From NCBI GenBank assembly GCA_038227745.1, contig JBBRPS010000020.1, positions 1 to 30,595 on the forward strand: a stretch of DNA of 30,595 bases, given 5' to 3'. The translations under genes were made by a program, and so were the position numbers. Below the pieces are notes generated by a model. That model was not told the origin of the DNA. It did not search any database and saw only the letters and a list, made by a program, of their open reading frames with translations. This stretch comes from DASPXY01 sp038227745 (GTDB lineage Bacteria > Planctomycetota > Planctomycetia > Gemmatales > Gemmataceae). Position 1 is the first letter of the stretch, and every line of letters starts with the position of its first letter. Positions 6,602-15,317 of the stretch are shown piece after piece.

Positions 6602-9600
6602 ATGCGCAAACAGCTCAACGTGAGGCTCCTCTGCTGGACGCTGGCGAGCCTCGTCGTCGTCGGTACCTGTGTCCACTTCCTGCACGCCTTCCAGGTTCGC
6701 CGCAACGCCGGCACCTTGCTGCGCCAGGCCGAGCGGGCGCTGGCGAAGGAACAATTCGCCCGGGCGGCCGGCTACTTCAACCATTACCTTGTCTACGAAC
6801 CGGGCGACAACGACGCCTTCGTGGCCTACGCCCTCGCCCTGGACAGGGTACACGCCGCGCCTGCCGGCCGTTTCCGCGCCTTCCTGGAAATGGAGCAGGC
6901 CCTGCGCCGCGCCCCCGGCCGGCACGACCTCAGGCGGCGGACAGTGCAGACGGCGATCGAGCTGACCCGCTACGCGGAGGCCGCGCGCCACCTGGAGGCG
7001 CTCGTCGCCGCCTTTCCCGACCAGGCCGACCTCGAAGAGCAGCGCGGCTGGTGCCTGGACGCGCACGGCGATTACCAGGGCGCCGCCGCCGCCCTCGCGC
7101 GCGCCGTCCGCAAGGGGCCACATCGGTTGGAGAGCTACGTCGGCCTCGCCGCGGTCCTGCGGCACCGCCTCGACCAGCCCGACGACGCCGCACGGGTCAT
7201 GGACGACATGGTCGCCGCCAACGCGGGCTCGCACCGCGCTTACCTGCTCCGCGCCCGCTACCACAAGGAGCGGGGGGCGCTCCCGGACGCGGCGCGCGAC
7301 GTCAATCGCGCCGCCGCCCTGGCCCCGGACGATGCGGACGTACTGTTGACGTCGGCCGAGGTGGCGCGGGCGGCGGGCAAGCCGGACGACGCCCGCCGCG
7401 ACCTGGGGCGCGCCCTGGAGCGGCACTCGCGCGACGAACGCCTGTACCGCGCCCTGGCCGACCTGGAGTTGCAGGCGGGGCGGCGTGCCGAGGCAGTGGC
7501 ATGCCTGCGGCGCGGCGTGGCGGCCCTACCGGCGGGCGGCGGCCTCGTCTCGCTCCTGGCCGACCTCTTGATCGACGAGCGTCAGCTCTCGGAGGCGAAG
7601 GGGTTGATCGAGCGCCTGCGCCGCGAGGGCGGCGCTCCCGCCGTCGCGGACTCCCTGGAAGCGCGAACGCTGATGCAGACGGACCGCTGGGCGGAGGCGC
7701 GGAACCTGCTCGAACGTGCCCGGACGTGGCCGCGCGCTGAGGCGGCGTGGGCGGGCCAGGTCGAAATGTGCCTGGGGCAGTGTTACGAGCGGCTAGGGGA
7801 AGCCGAGCTGCGGCTGGGCGCCTACCACCGGGCCGCGGCGCTGTCCCCCGGCCTTGCGCAGGCCCGTCTCGGGTTGGGGGCCACCTTGCTGGCCGCCGGC
7901 GCCGCCGCGGAGGCCGTGACCGAGCTGCGCGCCGCGGCCGCGCGCGGCGCCCCGCCGGAGGTATGGCCGCTGCTCGGCCGGGCCTTGCTGCTGCGCAACC
8001 TGCGTACGCCCGCACGGCAGCGCGACTGGAAGGAAGTCGAAACCGCCCTGGCGCGTGCGGAGAAGGCGTCGCCCGGTTCGCCGCAGGTCGTGCTGCTTCG
8101 CGCGGACCTGGCCGCTGCCTCCGGGGAGTCCGATCGGGCCGCCGCGCTGCTGGAAGAGGCAAGCGCCGCGCGGCCCGGCGAACCGGCTTACTGGATCGCG
8201 CTCGCCGATCTGGCCGCACGCCAGGGCCGGACGGACCGGGCTCGCGACATCCTGGCCGCGGCCCGCAAGGCGTGCGGCGCCGTGCTGGAGGTGAGGCTCG
8301 CTGAGGTGAAGTATGCCGCCTCCCCCGATACCGCCGCGTCGCGCCGCGCCCTGGAGCGGCTGGAGAAGGAGCCGCGCGACGGGCTCGGCACGGCGGAGCA
8401 GGTCCGCCTGCTCCGCGCCCTGGCGGAGGCGTTCCACCGGGCCGGCGCCCGCGACGACGCCGAGCGCCTGTGGCGCCAGCTGGCGGGGCAGGATCTGCGA
8501 GACCTCAACAGCCGACGGATGCTGTTCGAGCTGGCCATGCAGGGCGGCCGGGACGACACCGCCCGCGCCATGCTCGCGGACCTCCGGCGCGTCGAGGGGG
8601 ACGAGGGCGTACTATGGCGCGTCGCCGAGGCGGGCTGGCTGATCCAGCGGGCGCGCCGCGGCGAGCGCTCGGGGTTGGCCGACGCGCGCAAGCGGCTGGA
8701 AGAGGTGAAGGCCCGTCACCGCGACCTGGCGCGCGTGCCGCTGCTGGAGGCGGCCCTCGATGAGTTGGAGGGCCGGCCCGGCCGCGCCGCCGAGCACTAC
8801 CTGCGCGCCCTGGAGATGGGCGAGCGGCACCCGGTCGTGGTGGCCCGCGCCGCCCGCCTGCTGTACGAGCGGCATCTCTTCCTGGAGGCCGACCTGGCGA
8901 TCCGCGCCGCCGAGGAGCAGGGGCCGCTGACGCGCGACCTGGCCCGGTTGGCCGCCGACATCGCCCTGGCGAACCTGGACGCCCGCCGCACCCTGGCCCT
9001 CGCGCGGCAGGCGGTGGACGCCGACTCACGAGATTACCGCGACCACCTGTGGCTGGCCCACGCCCTCGAAACAGCGGGGGCGAAGGCCGAGGCGGGGAAG
9101 GTGCTGCGGCACGCCGCCGCGATCGCGCCGCGCATCCCCGACGTCTGGGTGGCGCTGGTGCGCCACCTGGTGCGGACGGGGCAGGCCGCGCAGGCGGAGG
9201 CGGCCGTCGAGGAGGCGCGGCGCAGCGTGCCACCCGAGCGGGCGGCGCTGGCGCTGGCGCGCTGTGAGGAGGCGGTCGGCCGCCCGGATCGCGCCGAGGA
9301 GATGTACCGCCGCTTCCTCGCCACCCGCCCCGCGGACTTCACGGTGCTGCGCGACCTCGCGGACTACTACCTGCGCGCAGACCGCTCCGGCAAGGCCGAG
9401 CCTCACCTGCGGAAATTGGTCGACCCGGGCACGCGGGCGCCGGCCGAGTTCGTGCTGCGGGCGCGGCGGGATCTCGCCGTGGGCCTGGCGGCGGCCGACC
9501 CCGCCGCGGCGCAGGCGCTGCTCGACCGCAACACCCGGGAGCGCGGCCAGAGCGCGGAGGACGATCGCGGCCGCGCCTTCGTCCTGGCGGCGCAGCCCGC

Positions 9601-9928
9601 CCACCGCAAGGAGGCGCTCGGGCTGCTCAAGAAGCTGGAGAAGCAGGTGCTGCCGCCAGGGGAGCAGTTGCTGCTGGCGCGGGCTTACGAGGCGGCCGGC
9701 GAAGCGGGGCGGGCGGGTGAAGTGCTGGCGAACCTAGCGGCGGCGCACGGGGATAGCCCGCAGTACCTGGCGCATCACTTGCGAGTGCTGATCCGCCGCG
9801 GCGACCTGGCCGAGGCGCGGGCGCGGCTGACGGGCCTGGAGAGATTGGAGCCGCGGAGCCCGCGGACGCTCGAACTGCGGGAGGCACTGCGCCAGGCGGA
9901 GGCGCGGGAGAAAGCCGCCGAGAAGTGA
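6602..9928 (+). CDS. Large membrane-anchored tetratricopeptide-repeat protein
   Basis: A 1108-residue protein with one N-terminal membrane segment (LLCWTLASLVVVGTCVHFL, about 8-26) and then an almost continuous array of TPR-like helix pairs to the C-terminus, rich in the W/Y-A-L-A pattern (AERALAKEQFARAAGYFNHYL, ALEMGERHPVVVARAARLL and others). It should sit in the inner membrane with the array in the periplasm and act as a protein-binding scaffold. ATG 6602 is chosen over 6554 because GGAGGAG lies at 6587-6593 and the signal anchor begins directly after it. TPR proteins of about 900 residues (PrsT) belong to exosortase/exopolysaccharide systems; this one, next to a PEP-CTERM target, could be an analogue, but it has no lipobox and the assignment is an inference. 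Confidence 0.85.
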   Translation: MRKQLNVRLLCWTLASLVVVGTCVHFLHAFQVRRNAGTLLRQAERALAKEQFARAAGYFNHYLVYEPGDNDAFVAYALALDRVHAAPAGRFRAFLEMEQALRRAPGRHDLRRRTVQTAIELTRYAEAARHLEALVAAFPDQADLEEQRGWCLDAHGDYQGAAAALARAVRKGPHRLESYVGLAAVLRHRLDQPDDAARVMDDMVAANAGSHRAYLLRARYHKERGALPDAARDVNRAAALAPDDADVLLTSAEVARAAGKPDDARRDLGRALERHSRDERLYRALADLELQAGRRAEAVACLRRGVAALPAGGGLVSLLADLLIDERQLSEAKGLIERLRREGGAPAVADSLEARTLMQTDRWAEARNLLERARTWPRAEAAWAGQVEMCLGQCYERLGEAELRLGAYHRAAALSPGLAQARLGLGATLLAAGAAAEAVTELRAAAARGAPPEVWPLLGRALLLRNLRTPARQRDWKEVETALARAEKASPGSPQVVLLRADLAAASGESDRAAALLEEASAARPGEPAYWIALADLAARQGRTDRARDILAAARKACGAVLEVRLAEVKYAASPDTAASRRALERLEKEPRDGLGTAEQVRLLRALAEAFHRAGARDDAERLWRQLAGQDLRDLNSRRMLFELAMQGGRDDTARAMLADLRRVEGDEGVLWRVAEAGWLIQRARRGERSGLADARKRLEEVKARHRDLARVPLLEAALDELEGRPGRAAEHYLRALEMGERHPVVVARAARLLYERHLFLEADLAIRAAEEQGPLTRDLARLAADIALANLDARRTLALARQAVDADSRDYRDHLWLAHALETAGAKAEAGKVLRHAAAIAPRIPDVWVALVRHLVRTGQAAQAEAAVEEARRSVPPERAALALARCEEAVGRPDRAEEMYRRFLATRPADFTVLRDLADYYLRADRSGKAEPHLRKLVDPGTRAPAEFVLRARRDLAVGLAAADPAAAQALLDRNTRERGQSAEDDRGRAFVLAAQPAHRKEALGLLKKLEKQVLPPGEQLLLARAYEAAGEAGRAGEVLANLAAAHGDSPQYLAHHLRVLIRRGDLAEARARLTGLERLEPRSPRTLELREALRQAEAREKAAEK

Positions 9929-10334
9929 ACAGGGCGGGATCCGTCCCTCGCGTTCAGAGGCTCAGGGGAGGCGGACAGTTCCTGGCCGCCTGCACGGCGG
10001 CGGGGTAGGTGAAGCGGCCCGGCAGGGGGCAACCGACCGGCTATCTGCCCTGCCCTTTGGGCTTCCTCCCCCTCCGTGACCGTCTCCCATATTCCCACAT
10101 TCCCGTCTGTGAGGGCAACACTCTGGTCCGCTCCGACCCGACCTGGCCCGGCCACTGACCCGCCCGCCGCCACCTCTCCCGGTTGAGCAGTCCACGGGTC
10201 CTGCCCAGGTGAAATGGCGCGAGCGCAGGGGTGCCTTTGCCGGAAGCCTTTTCGACCTCTTCGGTATCCGCTTGTGGTTTTTTCCGGTTCTGATAATCTG
10301 GTCTACGAACTGGTTGCTTGCAGGAGGTTCAGTT
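9929..10334. other. Intergenic region, no gene recognised
   Basis: About 400 bases between the TPR gene and the antitoxin. No coding potential, RNA gene or strong hairpin is seen. A GATAAT hexamer at 10292-10297 could be a -10 element for the antitoxin, but no well-spaced -35 precedes it. Confidence 0.5.
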
Positions 10335-10577
10335 ATGACAACGATCGGATCCTTCGAGGCGAAGACCCATCTGGCCAAGCTGTTAAAGCGGGTCGCCAAA
10401 GGTGAAAAAATCCTGATTACCCGCCGCGGAGAGCCTATCGCCATGCTCGTACCCCCGCTCCGAGAGCCTCGCCGGGACGTGCAGGAGGTACTCGACGAGA
10501 TGAAGGCCCTGCGCCGCGGGAACAGGTTGGGTGGGATCCGTGTCCGCGAGTTGATCGAGGAGGGTCGGCGGTTCTGA
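10335..10577 (+). CDS. Phd/YefM-family type II antitoxin, solitary
   Basis: An 80-residue Phd/YefM-like antitoxin. The first 50 residues carry the family pattern (MTTIGSFEAKTHLAKLLKRV, then GEKILITRRGEPIAMLVP), a DNA-binding dimer fold that normally represses its own operon. The C-terminal 30 residues (EVLDEMKALRRGNRLGGIRVRELIEEGRRF) match the toxin-neutralising tail seen in antitoxins paired with PIN-domain VapC toxins. ATG 10335 has AGGAGG at 10322-10327, seven bases upstream. No toxin follows: the next gene, uvrA, is on the other strand and ends nine bases after this stop. The gene is therefore an orphan antitoxin, a remnant, or a regulator acting on a distant toxin. Confidence 0.88.
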   Translation: MTTIGSFEAKTHLAKLLKRVAKGEKILITRRGEPIAMLVPPLREPRRDVQEVLDEMKALRRGNRLGGIRVRELIEEGRRF

Positions 10578-10585
10578 CCGTCCCG

Positions 10586-13447
10586 TCACGGCAGCATGAC
10601 GCGCCGCAGGAACCGCCCCGTGACGCTGGCCTCACACCGCGCCACCTCCTCCGGCGTCCCGGCCGCGACGAGATACCCCCCGACCGCGCCGCCTTCCGGC
10701 CCCAGGTCAATCACCCAGTCCGCCGCCGCGATCACGTCGAGGTTGTGCTCGATCACCACCACGCTGTTGCCCGGCTCCACCAGCCGCCGCAGCACCCGCA
10801 GCAGCGTCGCCACATCCGCGAAGTGCAGCCCCGTCGTCGGCTCGTCCAGCAGGAACAGCGTCCGCCCCGTTGCGCTGCGGGCCAGTTCCGCGGCCAGCTT
10901 GACGCGCTGCGCCTCACCCCCCGAGAGCGTGTTCGACGGCTGCCCCAACGTCAGATAGCCCAGGCCGACGTCCACCAGCGCCTCCAGCGGCCGCGCCAGC
11001 GCCGGGATGTTGGCGAAGAAGTCACGCGCCGCCTCGGCCGACAGCGCCAGCACGTCCGCGACCGACTTGCCGCGGTAGCGCACCTCCAGCGTCGCCCGGT
11101 TGAAGCGCTGGCCGCGGCAGACCGGACACGGCACCGTCAGGTCGGGCAGGAAGCCGAGCGCCACCCGTCGCACGCCCTGCCCCTGGCACTCCTCGCAGCG
11201 CCCGCCCTTGACGTTGAAGCTGAAGCGGCTGGCCCCGTAGCCGCGCGCCTTCGCCTCGCGCGTCCGCGCGTACAGGCGGCGCACCTCGTCGAAGATGCCC
11301 GTGTAGGTCGCGGCGCTGGAGCGCGACGAGCGTCCCAGCGCGGCCTGGTCCACCTCGATGATCTTGTCGATGCAGCCCAGTCCCTCGATGCGGTCGTGCG
11401 CCCCCGGTAGAGGCGCCGCCAGCCCCAGGTGGCGCCGCACCGCGTTGCCGAGGGTGTCGCGCGCCAGGCTGCTCTTGCCCGAGCCGCTCACGCCGGTCAC
11501 GCACACCAGCCGCGCCAGCGGGAACGCCGCGTCGATGCCCTTGAGGTTGTGCAGCCGCGCCTCGTGGATCGTGAGCCACTCGCGCGGCGCTCCCAGGTCC
11601 GGCCGCCCCGCCGCGCGGCCGCGGGCCGCCCCGTCGCGCAGGTACGGGGCCGTCACGGATTGCGGGTTTTGCAGCACCTCGGCGACGCTGCCGCTGGCCA
11701 GGATGCGGCCGCCATCGCGGCCCGCCCCCGGTCCGATGTCCACCAGGAAGTCCGCGGCGCGGATGACCGCCTCGTCGTGCTCGACGACGATCACCGTGTT
11801 GCCGCGCCGCTGCAGGCCGCGCAGCGCCGCCAGCAGGCGGTCGGTGTCGCGCGGGTGCAGGCCGACCGTCGGCTCATCGAGGATGTAGCAGACGCCGAGC
11901 AGCCCCGTGCCCAGGTGCGTCGCCAGCCGCGCCCGCTGTGCCTCGCCGCCCGAGAGGGTGGGCGCCGGCCGGTCGAGCGTCAGGTAGCCGAGGCCGACCT
12001 CCTGCAGGAAGCGCAGCCGGTGCAGGATCTCGCGGATGACCACCGCCCGCACGTGCCGCGCCGCCGGCAGGCCCTCGTCGCCGTCCGCCTGCCCCGCCGC
12101 CAGGTCGCTGAAGAACGCCATCGCGTCGTCCACGGTCAGCGCCGTGACCTCGTGCAGGGCCTTGCCGGCGAAGCGGACGGAACGGGCCTCGCGGTTGAGC
12201 CGGGCGCCGCCGCACTCCGGGCAGGGCAGGTAACCCGCGAAGGCTTCCAGCGCCTCGCGGGCCGCGCCGTCCTCCTCCTTGCCGGCCTCGTCCAGCGCGC
12301 GCTCCAGCTCGGCAATGATCCCGGTCAACGGCCGCTCGGTCTCCTCGGTCCCGTAAAGCAGCGCCTGCAGGGCCTTTGGGGGCCAGTCCCGCAGCGGCCT
12401 GTTTCTGCCCCAGGACTTGCCCTCGAGGTGGGGGAACGCCTTGGCCAGGTCCAGCAGCGTGCGGCCATCGAGGGCCGGCAGCTTGACGGCGCCGCCCGTC
12501 TGCTCCTTGAGCCGGGCCAGGGCCTTCGCGGCGGTCAGGCCCCGGTCGGGCAGCACGCGCTCCGGGTCGATCTCCCACACGCGGCCCAGCCCCTCGCAGG
12601 CCGGGCAGGCACCGTGCGGGTTGTTGAAGCTGAACGAGCGCGGCTCCAGGTCGCCGTAGGCGGCGCCGCAGTTGGGGCAGGCGTAGCGGGTGCTGTAAAC
12701 GGTGTCGTGCCAGTCACCATCGTCGGCCTGCGCGACGATCACCGTGCCCTCGCCGTGCTTGACCGCCGCGGCCAGCGATTCGGCCAGGCGCTCGCGGATG
12801 CCCTCGCGCACGATCAGGCGGTCCACGACCAGGTCGATGGCGTGCTCCTGACGCGGGTTGAGGCGCGGGTTGTCGCGGACCTCCATCAGCACGCCGTTGA
12901 CGCGCGCCCGCAGGAACCCCGTTTGCCGGATCTGCTGGAAGACGTCTTTATGCTCACCCTTCCGGCCGCGCACGAGGGGGGCGAGGAGGAAGATCTTGCG
13001 GCCCTCCCCGAGGGCGAGCGTCTGCCGCGCGATCTCGGCGAGGGTGTGGCGGCGGATGGGCGTGCCGCACTGGTAGCAGTACGGCGTGCCGGCCCGCGCC
13101 CAGAGGAGGCGGAGGTGGTCGTGGATCTCGGTGACCGTGGCGAGCGTACTGCGCGGGCGGGAGGCGCCGGCGTGCTGCGAAACGGACAGGGTCGGCGGCA
13201 GGCCCTCGACGATGTCTACGTCGGGCCGCTGGAGCTGCTCGAACAGCGCCCGGGTGTCGCCGCGCAGCGTTTCGAGGTAGCGGCGCTGGCCCTCGGCGAA
13301 GAGGGTATCGAAGGCGAGGCTGCTCTTGCCCGACCCGCTCGGCCCGGTCAGCACGGTCAGGCGGTCGCGGGGCAGATCGACGTCCACGTTATGCAGGTTA
13401 TGCTCACGCGCCCCACGGACGCGAATCCATCCACCGCTGTCTGCCAT
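10586..13447 (-). CDS. uvrA: Excinuclease ABC subunit A (UvrA)
   Basis: A 953-residue damage-sensing ATPase of nucleotide excision repair, close to the standard length of about 940. Two ABC modules are complete: Walker A GPSGSGKSS (35-43) and GVSGSGKSS (652-660), signatures LSGGEAQR (498-505 and 841-848), and Walker B ILDEPTVGLH (522-531) and LLDEPTTGLH (866-875). Zinc-binding cysteines are present (257/260/281/284 and 751/754/774/777). The UvrB-binding region is retained (LLAPLVRGRKGEH at about 154-166), so this is not the short UvrA2 type. The segment after Walker A reads YLETLRGDTRALFEQL rather than the usual YVESLSAYARQFL, so it is divergent and may be a paralogue. ATG 13447 has AGAGGGA upstream. 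The gene converges on the antitoxin. Confidence 0.95.
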   Translation of the reverse strand: MADSGGWIRVRGAREHNLHNVDVDLPRDRLTVLTGPSGSGKSSLAFDTLFAEGQRRYLETLRGDTRALFEQLQRPDVDIVEGLPPTLSVSQHAGASRPRSTLATVTEIHDHLRLLWARAGTPYCYQCGTPIRRHTLAEIARQTLALGEGRKIFLLAPLVRGRKGEHKDVFQQIRQTGFLRARVNGVLMEVRDNPRLNPRQEHAIDLVVDRLIVREGIRERLAESLAAAVKHGEGTVIVAQADDGDWHDTVYSTRYACPNCGAAYGDLEPRSFSFNNPHGACPACEGLGRVWEIDPERVLPDRGLTAAKALARLKEQTGGAVKLPALDGRTLLDLAKAFPHLEGKSWGRNRPLRDWPPKALQALLYGTEETERPLTGIIAELERALDEAGKEEDGAAREALEAFAGYLPCPECGGARLNREARSVRFAGKALHEVTALTVDDAMAFFSDLAAGQADGDEGLPAARHVRAVVIREILHRLRFLQEVGLGYLTLDRPAPTLSGGEAQRARLATHLGTGLLGVCYILDEPTVGLHPRDTDRLLAALRGLQRRGNTVIVVEHDEAVIRAADFLVDIGPGAGRDGGRILASGSVAEVLQNPQSVTAPYLRDGAARGRAAGRPDLGAPREWLTIHEARLHNLKGIDAAFPLARLVCVTGVSGSGKSSLARDTLGNAVRRHLGLAAPLPGAHDRIEGLGCIDKIIEVDQAALGRSSRSSAATYTGIFDEVRRLYARTREAKARGYGASRFSFNVKGGRCEECQGQGVRRVALGFLPDLTVPCPVCRGQRFNRATLEVRYRGKSVADVLALSAEAARDFFANIPALARPLEALVDVGLGYLTLGQPSNTLSGGEAQRVKLAAELARSATGRTLFLLDEPTTGLHFADVATLLRVLRRLVEPGNSVVVIEHNLDVIAAADWVIDLGPEGGAVGGYLVAAGTPEEVARCEASVTGRFLRRVMLP

Positions 13448-13491
13448 CGGGTCCCTCTTGACGGGCCGCGAAACGGGGGAAAGAATTCTGT

Positions 13492-13521
13492 AGCATAATG
13501 CGGCCCCGGTCTGTCTGACAA
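13492..13521 (-). promoter_or_regulatory. Putative sigma-70-like promoter of uvrA
   Basis: On the minus strand TTGTCA (complement of 13516-13521), an 18-base spacer and TATGCT (complement of 13492-13497). The leader to the ATG would be about 40 bases. I see no obvious LexA-type dyad overlapping it. Confidence 0.45.
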
Positions 13522-13604
13522 GGGCCGGCCCCTGTCTGGCGTGCAGCCCCGTCACGGAAGTCCCGAAGCGACTGTGAGAATCTGCGACCCGACTGCGCTC
13601 TTGC

Positions 13605-13634
13605 TCCCCTCTCCCCGAAGCGGGGGCGAGGGGG
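13605..13634. repeat. Imperfect GC-rich inverted repeat
   Basis: TCCCCTCTCCCCG (13605-13617) faces CGGGGGCGAGGGG (13621-13633) across the loop AAG, with one mismatch and a one-base offset. It is a degenerate example of the short-loop palindromes found at other junctions in this window. Confidence 0.5.
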
Positions 13635-13926
13635 AAAGAAGTACGGAGCGTAAGGGTCGTGTGGGAAAGTCTCAAGAAAGCACGGACGGCGACCCGATGC
13701 TTCACGGAAGGCGTGGCAGCTGCGCGGTGCCTTGCCGGGCAATCACCTATCCTTGCAACAGGGGCCGTTCGCCGACGACCCGTCCGGGCGGGGACCGCCC
13801 GCGGTGTTGGAGGGGGGCGGTGGCGTGAACCGGGGCAGACCCGGCGCCGCGCCGGGAAGTCCGCCGTCACCCCAGGGTCTCTGGATTCACTCACTTGACG
13901 GAACAACCGGAAGCGAGGGCCAACCC

Positions 13927-15225
13927 GTGCGCGTCGTGCCCTGCATGATCGTCGCGGCCTCTGTGTGTCTGACCCTGGCCGGCTGTTCGCACACGAACCG
14001 CCGGCCGGCGGGCGGCGAGGCCCCCTTCACGGGCGCGAACCCGCAGGCGGCGACCAGGGCTGCCGACCCGCCCGACCCGCTGTTCAAGAGCGCCGCCGCC
14101 GCGCCCACCCTCGACGGACTCCTCGCCGGCCGCGTCCTCGACCGGGTCAACGGCCAACCCCTCGACGCGAACATCCGCTGGGTCTGCGTCGATGACCCGA
14201 AGGAGAAGGAAGAGCCGATCGACGTCGCCACCGACCGCAAGGGCTACTTCATCATCCAGGGCCTGAAGGCCGGCAAGCACTACAAGCTGGTCGCCAAATC
14301 GAAGCAGGGCGACCGCGTGCTGGAAGGGGTGGCCTACACGACCGCGCCCAACCCGAACGTCTGGATCAAAATGACGGACGAACCGGTCAGGGCGGCAGGC
14401 GACCCGCCGGCCCCGGCCCCTGTCCCGCCGGCGCCGGCAGCCCCCGAACGCAAGCCGCCGGAGGCGAAGAAGTCGGCCGCGGTCGCGCCGGAACGGCCGG
14501 CCTCGGCCCAGGTGCCGGTCTGGGAGCCGACCGTCGGCTCCGTGCCGGTGCCGTCGCCGAACCAGGGACGGCCGGGGCTTGGCATCGGCGGGCCGGCGGA
14601 GACGCCCGCGGTCAACGTCAACCCGGCGTGGGACCGCCCCGGGGACGTCCCGGCGCCCGACCGGACGAAGATCGCCGAGCAGGACCGCCCGAAGATCCCC
14701 CTCATCAAGATCAACCCGAGCGCCCCGCCGCCCCCGGCCGTCGGCTCCCCGGTGCCCTCGTGCGTGCTGCTCGGCAAGCAGCTGCGGGACTTCGCACTGT
14801 ATGACGTGAACGGCCGGCCGTGGGAGTACCGCGCCCAGAAGCGCGGGAAACTCACGCTCATCGACTTCTGGAGCACGGGCTGCCTGCCGTGCATCCAGGC
14901 GTTGCCGCACCTGCGCATGCTGAAGGATCGGTATGGATCGATGGGGCTCGACGTGGTCGGCATTGCCGCGGAGGGCGGCGGAACCTACCAGGAGAAGGCG
15001 CAGCGCGTATTGTCCGCGGCCCAGCGGCAACAGATCAACTACCCGCTGCTGCTGGCGAGCGGCAAGCAGTGTCCGGTGCTGACGCAGTTCGGTGTCTCGC
15101 TGCTGCCGACGGTGGTGCTGGTGGAGGAGCACGGCTGGATCGTATGGCGGCACGAGGGCCGGCTGGAGCGTCACCACCTCGATGAACTGGAACGGTACAT
15201 CAAGGTCCGGCTGGGGGTGAACTGA
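13927..15225 (+). CDS. Lipoprotein with C-terminal TlpA-like thioredoxin domain
   Basis: A 432-residue exported lipoprotein. The signal sequence ends in the lipobox LAGC with Cys20 as the lipid-attachment site. Residues about 55-150 resemble a carboxypeptidase-regulatory-like beta-sandwich (AGRVLDRVNGQPLDANI, then GYFIIQGLKAGKHYKL). A Pro/Ala-rich linker (about 155-280) leads to a TlpA/ResA-type thioredoxin fold with the redox pair C319-LP-C322 in WSTGCLPC and the cis-proline P394 in LLPT. It should act as an envelope thiol-disulfide reductant, as needed for cytochrome c haem attachment; five CXXCH motifs occur in a nearby gene, but the link is inference. The start is GTG 13927 with GAGGG at 13915-13919; ATG 13945 would shorten the signal peptide. 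Confidence 0.87.
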   Translation: MRVVPCMIVAASVCLTLAGCSHTNRRPAGGEAPFTGANPQAATRAADPPDPLFKSAAAAPTLDGLLAGRVLDRVNGQPLDANIRWVCVDDPKEKEEPIDVATDRKGYFIIQGLKAGKHYKLVAKSKQGDRVLEGVAYTTAPNPNVWIKMTDEPVRAAGDPPAPAPVPPAPAAPERKPPEAKKSAAVAPERPASAQVPVWEPTVGSVPVPSPNQGRPGLGIGGPAETPAVNVNPAWDRPGDVPAPDRTKIAEQDRPKIPLIKINPSAPPPPAVGSPVPSCVLLGKQLRDFALYDVNGRPWEYRAQKRGKLTLIDFWSTGCLPCIQALPHLRMLKDRYGSMGLDVVGIAAEGGGTYQEKAQRVLSAAQRQQINYPLLLASGKQCPVLTQFGVSLLPTVVLVEEHGWIVWRHEGRLERHHLDELERYIKVRLGVN

Positions 15226-15232
15226 AACCATT

Positions 15233-15293
15233 GTTTAGCCGCGGTTCGCAGAACCGCGCTCACCGAGCGCGGTTCTGCGAACCGCGGCTAAAC
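15233..15293. terminator. 28-bp perfect inverted repeat between convergent genes
   Basis: The arm 15233-15260 pairs without mismatch with 15266-15293 around CACCG. Each arm itself contains a palindrome, CGCGGTTC-GCA-GAACCGCG, so alternative cruciform forms exist. It starts eight bases after the lipoprotein stop and ends 24 bases before the end of the minus-strand gene, as a two-way terminator would. There is no long T-run on either side. Confidence 0.85.
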
Positions 15294-15317
15294 GGGACAG
15301 TCGCGGGATCGCATCCC

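Larger units (their letters stand above)
13448..13926. other. Divergent intergenic region between uvrA and the TlpA-like lipoprotein
   Basis: About 480 bases. It holds the predicted uvrA promoter (13492-13521) and an imperfect GC-rich hairpin at 13605-13634. I see no credible gene; open frames here lack ribosome-binding sites and family features. Confidence 0.5.

Noticed and set aside
10578..10800. A VapC/PIN toxin gene after the antitoxin
   Set aside because: The region is fully explained by the 3' end of uvrA on the minus strand; no PIN motif appears in any plus-strand frame.
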